From positions 1 through 14,366 of the forward strand of contig CAZIFL010000053.1 of the NCBI GenBank assembly GCA_964539095.1: 14,366 nt of DNA, in the 5' to 3' direction. The number at the start of each line of letters is the position of its first letter. Positions within the stretch are counted from its first letter, which is position 1. The notes beneath the pieces are model-generated. The model did not search any database. It was not told the DNA's origin and saw nothing but the letters and a program-made list of their open reading frames with translations. The position numbers and the translations under genes are program-made. The stretch comes from DAIPKP01 sp964539095. Its GTDB lineage: Bacteria > Synergistota > Synergistia > Synergistales > Aminiphilaceae. This document shows positions 1-6,238 of this stretch, piece by piece.

Positions 1-132
1 CGGCTCCTGTAGGAGTTCACGCAAAGACACAATATAAGCAGGAATGACGCACTAGTTGGAAGAAGGCACCATAGGGCAGGGATGTTAAGGGTGTCTTTTT
101 TATTGAGAAATTATGGAAAGGATGATCTATAT
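1..132. other. Upstream region of ilvD, no clear element
   Basis: No gene is visible before ilvD. A TATAAG at 33-38 could be a -10 box, but no convincing -35 lies 16-18 bases upstream. A short inverted repeat (CTCCT/AGGAG) at 4-15 has only a two-base loop. I see no T-box or leucine/isoleucine-rich leader peptide of the kind that controls branched-chain amino-acid genes in other bacteria, but the left edge of the window may cut off the regulatory region. Confidence 0.4.
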
Positions 133-1821
133 ATGAACAGCGATAGAGCAAAAAAGGGCGTCTCCCGGGCACCGCACCGCTCGCTTCTCAAGGCATGCGG
201 CTATACGGACTGGGAGATTGAGCGCCCCTGGATCGGGGTGGTGAATGCCTTCAACTCCATCATCCCCGGACACGTGCATCTCAAGCGCATCACCGAGGCA
301 GTGAAGGCGGGGATCTATGCTGCGGGAGGGCTTCCCCTGGAGTTCCCCGTCATCGGGGTCTGCGACGGCATCGCCATGAACCACGAGGGGATGAAATTCT
401 CCCTCCCCAGCCGGGAACTCATCAAGGATTCCGTGGAGGTTATGGCCCGGGCGCATGCTCTTGATGGATTGGTCTACGTCACCAACTGCGACAAGATCAT
501 CCCCGGCATGGCCATGTCCGCCGCAGAGCTGAATCTTCCCTCTCTTATCGTGAGCGGAGGCCCCATGCTGGCGGGGGTGGGAAAATGCGGTGAGAACGAT
601 ACGGATCTCAGCAGCGTCTTTGAAGGAGTAGGGCGGCACGGAGCGGGGAGCATGACCGATGAAGAGCTTTGGGAGCTTGAGGAAAACGCCTGCCCCACCT
701 GCGGCTCCTGTGCGGGGATGTTCACCGCCAACACCATGAACTGCATGATAGAGGCTCTGGGGATGGCCCTTCCCGGAAACGGCACCATCCCTGCGGTTTA
801 CGCCGCCCGGGAGCGTCTCGCCAAAAATGCGGGGCGGGCGGTGATGGTGCTGGTGGAGAAGAACCTTCGTCCTCGGGATATCCTCACCTTTCAGGCCTTC
901 GAGAATGCCGTGGCGGTGGATATGGCTCTGGGGGGCTCCACCAACACTGCTCTCCATCTTCCCGCCATCGCCCACTCCGCGGGGCATGTGCTCTCCCTGG
1001 ATCTCATGGACGAGATCAGCCGGAAGACCCCGCACCTCTGCAGCATGAGCCCCGCCGGGGCGTACCATATTCAGGATCTTCATCAGGCGGGAGGCATCCA
1101 GGGGGTTATGCAGCGCTTGGCTCCCAAGGGGCTGATCCATGGGGATCTCCCCACGGTGAACGGTCATACGGTTAAAGAGAACTACGAAAAGGCGGTGATC
1201 CGGAACACCGAAGTTATCCGGCCTCTGGAGAACCCCTATCATGCTGAGGGAGGCATGGCGATTCTTAAGGGAAATCTCGCCCCTCTCGGCTCGGTGGTGA
1301 AACAGAGCGCGGTACTTCCCGAAATGATGCGGCACTCCGGCCCCGCCCGGGTCTTTGAGTGTGAAGAGGAAGCCAGCGCTGCCATCGCCGCGGGGAAGAT
1401 CCGATCGGGAGATGTTATCGTGATCCGTAACGAAGGCCCCCGGGGAGGCCCGGGAATGCGGGAGATGCTGGGCCCCACCTCCAGTATCGCCGGTATGGGG
1501 CTGGACCGTTCCGTGGCCCTCATTACGGACGGGCGCTTCTCCGGAGCCACTCGGGGAGCCTCCATCGGCCACGTCTCTCCCGAAGCCGTCGTGGGAGGCC
1601 CCATCGGCCTGGTGCAGGAGGGGGATATCATCGCCATCGACATCCCCGCCCGCTCTCTCTCCCTGGAGATCTCCGAAGAGGAGATGGAAAGACGGCGGCA
1701 GAGCTACGTTCCCAAACCGCAGTCCATGGAGAGCCCCTTCCTCAGCCGGTACCGGCACTTTGTTACCTCCGGCACCGAGGGGGCGGTACTCCGAAACGGG
1801 GAGATGCCCGAGAGGGAGTAG
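133..1821 (+). CDS. ilvD: Dihydroxy-acid dehydratase
   Basis: Converts 2,3-dihydroxy-isovalerate and its methylvalerate homologue to the 2-keto acids, the third step of valine/isoleucine synthesis; cytoplasmic Fe-S enzyme. The 562-residue product matches the usual length (about 550-620). Visible family signatures are NCDKIIPGM (Cys119), CPTCGSCAGM (Cys187, 190 and 193) and ITDGRFSGATRG at about residue 466. These cysteines are the expected cluster region. I chose ATG 133 because MNSDRAKKGVSRAPHR is the conserved start of the family and AAAGGA precedes it by about 10 bases. An in-frame ATG at 82 would add 17 unconserved residues. The gene stands alone; no other ilv/leu gene is in the window. 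A strong terminator follows 25 bases after the stop. A second, broken ilvD-like 3' end lies at 3770-3862. Confidence 0.96.
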   Translation: MNSDRAKKGVSRAPHRSLLKACGYTDWEIERPWIGVVNAFNSIIPGHVHLKRITEAVKAGIYAAGGLPLEFPVIGVCDGIAMNHEGMKFSLPSRELIKDSVEVMARAHALDGLVYVTNCDKIIPGMAMSAAELNLPSLIVSGGPMLAGVGKCGENDTDLSSVFEGVGRHGAGSMTDEELWELEENACPTCGSCAGMFTANTMNCMIEALGMALPGNGTIPAVYAARERLAKNAGRAVMVLVEKNLRPRDILTFQAFENAVAVDMALGGSTNTALHLPAIAHSAGHVLSLDLMDEISRKTPHLCSMSPAGAYHIQDLHQAGGIQGVMQRLAPKGLIHGDLPTVNGHTVKENYEKAVIRNTEVIRPLENPYHAEGGMAILKGNLAPLGSVVKQSAVLPEMMRHSGPARVFECEEEASAAIAAGKIRSGDVIVIRNEGPRGGPGMREMLGPTSSIAGMGLDRSVALITDGRFSGATRGASIGHVSPEAVVGGPIGLVQEGDIIAIDIPARSLSLEISEEEMERRRQSYVPKPQSMESPFLSRYRHFVTSGTEGAVLRNGEMPERE

Positions 1822-1845
1822 AAAAACGAAAAGAATCCGTAACAA

Positions 1846-1882
1846 CGCCACCATACACGTTGTATGGTGGCGAACTTTTTTC
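1846..1882 (+). terminator. Intrinsic terminator of ilvD
   Basis: A perfect 12-bp stem (1846-1857 with 1861-1872, arm CGCCACCATACA) closes a CGT loop and is followed by AAC and seven T (1876-1882). This is a textbook rho-independent terminator for ilvD. Read from the other strand it lacks a good U-tract, so it is probably weaker for the convergent gene ending at 1978. Confidence 0.93.
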
Positions 1883-1977
1883 AGAATGTGCAAGATAAAT
1901 GGATCGTGTCTGTCTTTGGAAGCAAAACGTTCCTGGGGCAGGGAATCCCCCATCTCAAAAGCTCTGCTCTGAGCACG

Positions 1978-2817
1978 TCACACTTCGACAACATTTCCCA
2001 CATTGCAGAAGAAAAAACGATCTCCAAATTCTTGGGCCAATCGCATGGCCGGCTTCAGCCCAGTGCAATGGGAGACGCCGATGCGATCCATATCAAACTC
2101 CTTGAGAGCTTCGATGCTTTTCTCCCTTTGTTCTTCAGAGACAGGCCAAAGATGAGTGCCGCCGATTACAGCGTGAATATGGCTTTTCCCGGTTTTTTCA
2201 ATGGCGTAATTTATAATGTTAATGATCCCGGCATGAGCACAACCAAGAACAATGAAAAGCCCTTTTTCCGTATCCATTACCAGAGAGAGATCATCCACGA
2301 CAGGATCCGGAACAAACTCGCCTTTTTCATTTTTTGTCTGAATAGCGTCTTCAACCTTTTCAAACGAAGTTTTCCTGGGAACTTCACCGGTTAGGTACAT
2401 CCGGGGGGCAATTTCTATCCAGCCCCTATTTAAATTAAATTGTGCCCCCTTGCTTTCCAGGAGTTCACGGACGAAGGGAACGCCAATTTGGAATCGCTCT
2501 CCTTTACGGGTGATATACGTTTCTCGTTTAAATAGATCAGGATGTGCGTAAACGGGAACCTTTCCTTTAACTGCCGAGACCGCGTCAAGGAGCCCCCCGG
2601 TGTGATCCACATGGTGATGGCTAATGAGAATTCCCTGAATATTTGATAGATCAATCTTGAATTTCCGTGCATTACCTAAAAGTCCTTTTCCCTGGCCCGT
2701 ATCAAAAAGATAATTCCCGTGGGGAGTTTCAAGGTGCACTGCCCAACCATGCTCGGCGATAGCCCCTAAATTGCTCATAACATAATTCTCACAAAGAACT
2801 GTTGCTTTTACTTCCAT
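1978..2817 (-). CDS. MBL-fold metallo-hydrolase, MJ0301/COG1237-like
   Basis: A metallo-beta-lactamase-fold protein of 279 residues. It carries the dinuclear-metal motif HxHxDH as SHHHVDHTGG (His67 to His72), an upstream FDTG strand (38-41), and GCAHAGIINII and GGTHLW near the C-terminus. The last two are typical of the subgroup named after the archaeal 7,8-dihydropterin-6-methyl-4-(ribofuranosyl)aminobenzene 5'-phosphate synthase. Most bacterial members have no proven substrate, so I do not assign that reaction. The start at 2817 is preceded by GAGGGGAAAGAAG, a good ribosome site; an upstream in-frame ATG at 2895 would add 26 residues without conserved features. It lies 186 bases downstream of the marR gene on the same strand. 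Its base composition is clearly more AT-rich than the flanking genes, suggesting transfer together with marR. Confidence 0.88.
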   Translation of the reverse strand: MEVKATVLCENYVMSNLGAIAEHGWAVHLETPHGNYLFDTGQGKGLLGNARKFKIDLSNIQGILISHHHVDHTGGLLDAVSAVKGKVPVYAHPDLFKRETYITRKGERFQIGVPFVRELLESKGAQFNLNRGWIEIAPRMYLTGEVPRKTSFEKVEDAIQTKNEKGEFVPDPVVDDLSLVMDTEKGLFIVLGCAHAGIINIINYAIEKTGKSHIHAVIGGTHLWPVSEEQREKSIEALKEFDMDRIGVSHCTGLKPAMRLAQEFGDRFFFCNVGNVVEV

Positions 2818-3003
2818 CTTCTTTCCCCTCGCTTTCCTGTTGTCCAACAAATCTGCTGAAAAAACACCCGGGATGATTACATTAGCCATCCACACAATGC
2901 GCTCTTTTCTACCTGTCAGGCGGTGACGTTTTTGCGGAAAATAGTTATGCTCCCAAATTGTTTGGCATGCAAATCATTCTGGCAAAAAAAACCGTTCTTG
3001 AAG
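2818..3003 (-). promoter_or_regulatory. marR-MBL intergenic region with a 13-bp dyad
   Basis: At 2953-2965 lies a perfect inverted repeat CCAAA-TTG-TTTGG. On the minus strand it falls between a TTGCAT and a CATAAC separated by 17 bases, which could be a weak promoter for the MBL gene. The size and symmetry would suit a winged-helix dimer such as the neighbouring MarR protein. This is inference from position only. No other gene or repeat is seen here. Confidence 0.35.
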
Positions 3004-3492
3004 TTAACTGTTATTTTTACGGGGCAGTGTTTTATGGATTTCTCCATCTATATTGTCCATGATTTTTAACAGTATCTCTTCGAACGCCTCCAGCTGTCTC
3101 AAGGAGATGTTTTGACATAAATCCATGAAATTCAGGTACATGGCTCTGTGAAATGCTCGATGCCCATCAAAGGCCTTTTCTCCTTTTTCAGTTAGCTTGA
3201 GTGTGATTTCTTTATCGTTACGGTCGCCTCGGCTTTTCAGGACAAGGCCTTTTTTTACCAGTTTGGTTACCAACGGTGAAAGGGTCCCCTTGGTTATCTC
3301 TAACGTGGCTGCAAGTTCTGTCAAGTTGGTCCCCTGATTATTCCCGATCGCCTCAATTGTATGGATTTCCGAGCGATAGAGTATATCCCCACTCCCAAAA
3401 TCCGTGGGAGTGTCTTCTAATTCGTTAAACTGGTGCATGGCTCTCTGATAATGCTCCAAGATTCTCTTGAATTTTTTTTCTTTTTCGTCCAT
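3004..3492 (-). CDS. MarR-family transcriptional regulator
   Basis: A 162-residue winged helix-turn-helix protein. Residues about 57-84 (LTELAATLEITKGTLSPLVTKL...) form the helix-turn-helix, and 88-104 with RGDRNDKEITLKLTEKG form the wing, both close to the MarR consensus. N- and C-terminal helices would form the dimer interface. Such proteins usually repress their own or a neighbouring operon and respond to small phenolics, oxidants or other ligands; the ligand here is unknown. The ribosome site before ATG 3492 is weak (AGG about 10 bases upstream). The MBL gene follows on the same strand and is the most likely target. AT-rich composition matches that gene and contrasts with the surroundings. 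It may also be autoregulated through the long upstream intergenic region. Confidence 0.9.
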   Translation of the reverse strand: MDEKEKKFKRILEHYQRAMHQFNELEDTPTDFGSGDILYRSEIHTIEAIGNNQGTNLTELAATLEITKGTLSPLVTKLVKKGLVLKSRGDRNDKEITLKLTEKGEKAFDGHRAFHRAMYLNFMDLCQNISLRQLEAFEEILLKIMDNIDGEIHKTLPRKNNS

Positions 3493-3769
3493 GATTTATT
3501 TTACCTAGGTGAATTTTGTGTGGAAGTCTTTCGGGAAAGGTCTCCACGTATTTGTTGTGAGCTGCTGCGTAATTGGATAGCCGAGACGGCCCGTGCCGTT
3601 ACATGTTTCACGAAAATTAAAGGTTGGTAGAGTTGCAAGCCAGCAACCCTCAGCACTTTCACGATTGTTATAGTTTATTTGCCCCATAGAGATCACGTAT
3701 GATTGTATGGCGACCAAACAATTCTGTCAAGGTTTTCTTAAACATCTATCTGAAGGGATAGGGTAGTAT
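3493..3769. other. Intergenic region upstream of marR, no gene
   Basis: I see no convincing coding region in these 277 bases. There is an inverted repeat GTTGC-n6-GCAAC at 3632-3647, of unknown role. At 3732-3753 the sequence gttttcttaaacatctatct resembles gttttcttgacatctatct at 14324-14342, where it forms part of a promoter; the copy here lacks a good TTGACA. The right-hand end is the breakpoint where similarity to ilvD begins. Confidence 0.4.
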
Positions 3770-3862
3770 GAGAGCCTCTTCCTCGGTAGGTATTGGCACG
3801 TTGTCACCTCCAGAACCGAAGGGTCGGCGTTTCGGAATGGGGAGATGTCCGAGGAGGCATAG
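3770..3862 (+). pseudogene. 3' remnant of an ilvD-like dehydratase gene
   Basis: Read in frame from 3770, this encodes ESLFLGRYWHVVTSRTEG followed by SAFRNGEMSEEA and a TAG stop. The C-terminus of the intact ilvD reads ESPFLSRYRHFVTSGTEG, AVLRNGEMPERE, stop. I count 19 of 30 residues and about 70 of 93 bases identical, ending at the same stop position. Many differences are synonymous third-position changes, so the copy diverged while still a working gene, then lost all but its last 30 codons. The similarity stops abruptly at about 3768, leaving no start or catalytic region. A T7 run at 3893-3899 after a weak TCTC/GAGA stem may be its old terminator. It could come from a true second ilvD or a related dehydratase. 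Confidence 0.82.
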
Positions 3863-3920
3863 CATAGTTCCTTTCGGGATCTCCTGGGAGAATTTTTTTC
3901 GGAAGAGTTCGGGAAAAAAC

Positions 3921-3949
3921 TTGTGCACGGAGGCTCAAAGGGCTACAAT
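3921..3949 (+). promoter_or_regulatory. Sigma-70-type promoter of the racemase gene
   Basis: TTGTGC (3921-3926) and TACAAT (3944-3949) are separated by 17 bases. The -10 matches five of six consensus bases and the -35 three of six. Transcription would start near 3956, which makes an ATG at 3958 unlikely as start and supports ATG 4006. Confidence 0.55.
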
Positions 3950-4005
3950 CTTCCGGAATGTATACGTGTACCATACTTTGCATACCCGAAGGGGGAGAGA
4001 TACGA

Positions 4006-4746
4006 ATGACGGTGTACCGCATACGCAATACAAAACGCTCCTGGGATGGAGAATCCATAGGCATCCTCATCCTTGATGCAGCCTATCCCTGTGTTCCCGG
4101 CAACGTGGGCAACGCCAGCACCTTTGATTTTCCCGTACGCTATAAAGAGGTTCGGGGAGCTTCTATCGAAAGGCTCCTGAACCAGAGAGACCCCTCTCTG
4201 CTGGAGCCCTTTCTCGAAGGGGCCCGACAGCTTCAGGACGAGGGGGTAAAGGCCATCACCGGAGCCTGTGGCTTCATGGCTCTCTTTCAGCCCCAGGTGG
4301 CGGAGGCGGTGGAGATCCCTGTTTTTCTCTCCAGCCTTCTTCAGATTCCCTTTATCCACCGAACCCTCAAGAAGGATCAGAAAATCGGAGTGATTACCGC
4401 CAACAAATCTGTTCTCACTCCGGAGCACTTCGCTAACGTGGGGGTGGGTTCTGAAATTCCTTTAGCCCTCTATGGCATGGAGGAGCAGGAGGAATTCTAC
4501 TCTTCGGTGCTTCTCGAAAAGGGGACCATGGATTCGGACAAGGTAGAGGAGGAAGTGGTGGGGGTGGCTCAGCAGATGATTGAAGAGCACCCCGAGGTGG
4601 GGGCCATTGTGCTAGAGTGCAGCGACCTTCCCCCCTACGGCTTTGCGGTACAGCAGGCCACGGGAAGGCCCGTCTTCGACTTCATCACTATGATCAACTA
4701 CGTGCATACTGCGGTGGTAAAGCGGCGGTACGAGGGATTTATGTAG
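4006..4746 (+). CDS. Asp/Glu racemase-superfamily protein
   Basis: A 246-residue protein of the aspartate/glutamate/hydantoin racemase superfamily. These enzymes act in the cytoplasm with two cysteines as acid/base pair, without PLP. Cys88 in ITGACGFMALFQ and Cys205 in LECSDLPPYG are at the expected places, about 117 residues apart. The Cys88 strand is followed by an IGVITANKSVLTPEH segment, as expected for the second half of the pseudosymmetric fold. The divergence from MurI and from classical aspartate racemase means the substrate is open; it could be an amino-acid racemase, a hydantoin racemase or a maleate-isomerase-like enzyme. I chose ATG 4006 because AGGGGGAGAG precedes it at good spacing; ATG 3958 would lie at the likely transcription start. 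It stands alone between the ilvD relic and a convergent gene. Confidence 0.85.
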   Translation: MTVYRIRNTKRSWDGESIGILILDAAYPCVPGNVGNASTFDFPVRYKEVRGASIERLLNQRDPSLLEPFLEGARQLQDEGVKAITGACGFMALFQPQVAEAVEIPVFLSSLLQIPFIHRTLKKDQKIGVITANKSVLTPEHFANVGVGSEIPLALYGMEEQEEFYSSVLLEKGTMDSDKVEEEVVGVAQQMIEEHPEVGAIVLECSDLPPYGFAVQQATGRPVFDFITMINYVHTAVVKRRYEGFM

Positions 4747-4778
4747 CCTGCGACTGGGGTATCTTTTCTCTCTTGAGA

Positions 4779-4823
4779 GGAACACGTTCAGGGGAGGCGA
4801 GGAGCCTCCTCTGAACGTGTTCC
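4779..4823. terminator. 20-bp stem-loop between convergent genes
   Basis: Arms 4779-4798 and 4804-4823 pair over 20 bp, with one G-U wobble and a GAGGA loop. It sits between the racemase stop (4746) and the prepilin stop (4858). Neither strand has a U-tract after the stem, so it is not a standard intrinsic terminator. Its position suggests a two-way terminator or a 3'-end protecting hairpin. Confidence 0.6.
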
Positions 4824-4857
4824 GGGAAGCTCTTTCCGGGAAGTTTCTTCGGAGTAG

Positions 4858-5421
4858 CTACATGAACCACATAAGATTATCGTCCTCTTCGGTGAAAAGG
4901 TGCAGGTTTGTAAAGGTATGACTTGCATCGGGTTTAGCGTAGAACTGCATCTCTTTCGCCATTTCCGCAAGTTTTTTCTTGGTTCCCCGGTGCATCCCTT
5001 GATCGTAGAGGATTACGAAGATCCGTGTTTTTCCCGTTTCATCGGGGCCGTACATAAGGCCGATCCAGTAGTTTTCGTTCAGGGGAAGCTTGTCCGCATA
5101 GGCATCTGGGAGAATCCCATTTCCTTGGGGAGAGAGGTTCCTGTAGCTTCCCATACCTTCATTGTAGGCCCATATGGGCCAGCTTCCGTAATCACAAAAG
5201 TAAAACTGTCCTGCGGATTTCATGATTTTCATCTCTGAAACGATTCTCGTGGCTCGGGCCTTGTCCACCACGGATCCCCCCAAAAGCATCATCATCGCGC
5301 CGAGGATTCCGATGATCAGAATAACCACAAGGAGTTCCACCAGGGTAAATCCTCGGGAGGATTTTGACATTTTCGAAGAGCAGTTCCTCAAGAAGGGTAT
5401 TGTGCGCATACTCTGGGGCAT
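4858..5421 (-). CDS. Type IV prepilin-like / pseudopilin protein
   Basis: The sequence RG|FTLVELLVVILIIGILGAMMM is a class III prepilin motif: cleavage by prepilin peptidase between Gly24 and Phe25, with Glu at +5 of the mature protein and a hydrophobic helix (about 25-48). The mature part keeps the type II secretion/pilin pattern: a helix with VSEMKIMKSAGQFYF, then a short globular domain with IFVILYDQGM and an acidic, aromatic C-terminus. The start at 5421 has AAGGA at good spacing and gives a 24-residue leader; ATG 5370 gives a more usual 7-residue leader but has no clear ribosome site. The stop of the flavoprotein gene lies 17 bases upstream, so the two are probably co-transcribed. No pilus assembly ATPase or peptidase is in the window. 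It may be a minor pilin or a competence/secretion pseudopilin. Confidence 0.88.
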   Translation of the reverse strand: MPQSMRTIPFLRNCSSKMSKSSRGFTLVELLVVILIIGILGAMMMLLGGSVVDKARATRIVSEMKIMKSAGQFYFCDYGSWPIWAYNEGMGSYRNLSPQGNGILPDAYADKLPLNENYWIGLMYGPDETGKTRIFVILYDQGMHRGTKKKLAEMAKEMQFYAKPDASHTFTNLHLFTEEDDNLMWFM

Positions 5422-5438
5422 CAGTGTTCCTTCTCCCC

Positions 5439-5915
5439 TCAGAGGTTCTGGCGCCCCGTGAGGCTTTCGATGGGAATCCGGAAGAGATCTACCCTTTGGA
5501 GCATCTGCTCCGGAAAGATCTGCTCCGAAGGTTTTCCTGTGTAGTGTTCTACGATAATGTTCAATCCCCGCTGTTTTTCTTCGGGAGCATCGAGAAACTC
5601 CGCCTTGCCGAACCCCACCAGGCTGCGGTAGTGCATCCCCCATTCGCAAGGATCTTCGTTCTCCACCAGAGTTACCCCCTCTTCGATTTCGAAGCATGCC
5701 CGGGGGTTTTCCCGGAGCAGGGTGTGCTTGTGTCCCCCCCGGGAGCCGTGAAAGTAGAGGGCGTGTTCCTCCTCGCAATAAGCGGGGCAGAGGGGCACCA
5801 CGTAGGGTTCCCCCTGAAGGGAGCACATGCCAAGTCGGCACACCTTGGCGGAGCGAAGCATCTCCAGAAGAACCAGGTTATCCGTAATTTGCTTATCCTT
5901 GCGTCGCATGCTCAT
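5439..5915 (-). CDS. Pyridoxamine 5'-phosphate oxidase-like flavoprotein
   Basis: A 158-residue protein of the split-barrel FMN-binding group (COG3467, NimA-like). The N-terminal part reads LLRSAKVCRLGMCSLQGEPYVVPLCPAY, and the middle YFHGSRGGHKHTLLRENPRACFEIE, the pattern of this subgroup. A later block MHYRSLVGFGKAEFL fits the following strands. Relatives bind FMN or haem, and some reduce nitroimidazoles; the reaction here is unknown. The start at 5915 has a strong AAGGAGG about 10 bases upstream; the ATG two codons later fits that site less well. It is the first gene of a probable two-gene minus-strand unit with the prepilin gene, an odd pairing with no known shared role. Confidence 0.88.
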   Translation of the reverse strand: MSMRRKDKQITDNLVLLEMLRSAKVCRLGMCSLQGEPYVVPLCPAYCEEEHALYFHGSRGGHKHTLLRENPRACFEIEEGVTLVENEDPCEWGMHYRSLVGFGKAEFLDAPEEKQRGLNIIVEHYTGKPSEQIFPEQMLQRVDLFRIPIESLTGRQNL

Positions 5916-6019
5916 TATTTCGAAACCTCCTTAATTCTGGTAGAAATTCCGGCAGATTGGTTGTCTGCGGCGATGCCCTAGCATACCGCATCATATCATT
6001 TGGAGGAATGTTTGAGGGG

Positions 6020-6155
6020 AGAGAACTTCGGATTGGCTCCTGAAGTCTCTGCAAATGGCCCTCTGTAGAAAGTCTTGAGGGGAGTGCAGATGCCTGCACC
6101 CCCCTCGGTACACTTCGCCCCTGGTTCCTCCGGAGCCATGCTTCAGGAGCAACCG
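6020..6155. other. Nested inverted repeats, possible structured RNA
   Basis: This region between two divergent genes holds several interlocking stems. A long-range stem joins 6029-6045 to 6141-6155: ten perfect pairs (GCTCCTGAAG with CTTCAGGAGC), then TT-AA and CGG-CCG with one-base bulges. Inside it, 6077-6089 and 6094-6106 form a hairpin of 6+6 bp around one A-C mismatch, with loop ATGC. Two local hairpins compete with the long stem: 6020-6029 with 6042-6050, and 6123-6136 with 6140-6154 (loop CAT). TTGAGGGGAG is repeated at 6012 and 6075. The visible -10 box for the next gene (6182) lies downstream, so this is not its leader from that promoter. No known RNA family is recognised. Confidence 0.45.
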
Positions 6156-6157
6156 GG

Positions 6158-6187
6158 TTAGGGAAAAAACAAAAGTTGTGCTATAAT
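6158..6187 (+). promoter_or_regulatory. Putative promoter of the acyltransferase gene
   Basis: A perfect TATAAT is at 6182-6187. The best -35 is TTAGGG at 6158-6163 with an 18-base spacer, a poor match, so the gene may need an activator. The predicted leader is about 45 bases. Confidence 0.5.
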
Positions 6188-6238
6188 AAAGCTATCTTAA
6201 TAATCGAGGGTTTCACGTATACGAACTGAGGTGATGTT

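Noticed and set aside
127..1953. 608-codon open frame on the minus strand opposite ilvD
   Set aside because: It is the mirror of a GC-rich gene with strong family signatures on the plus strand; the translation has no recognisable domain and is rich in Gly, His, Arg and Pro.
3433..3630. Small 65-codon plus-strand frame over the marR start
   Set aside because: It begins antisense inside marR, has a run of Phe from an A/T tract and resembles nothing I know.
1736..3862. ilvD 3' ends as attL/attR direct repeats of an integrated element
   Set aside because: The two copies are only about 75% identical with many synonymous differences, and no integrase is present; recent site-specific integration would leave near-identical repeats.
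3768..4076. 102-codon frame starting at ATG 3768
   Set aside because: It reads the ilvD relic in the wrong frame and overlaps the start of the racemase gene.
4858..5841. 327-residue reading of the prepilin gene starting at 5841
   Set aside because: The extra N-terminal part overlaps the flavoprotein gene and is low-complexity shadow sequence; the ribosome site at 5421 and the prepilin motif fix the real start downstream.
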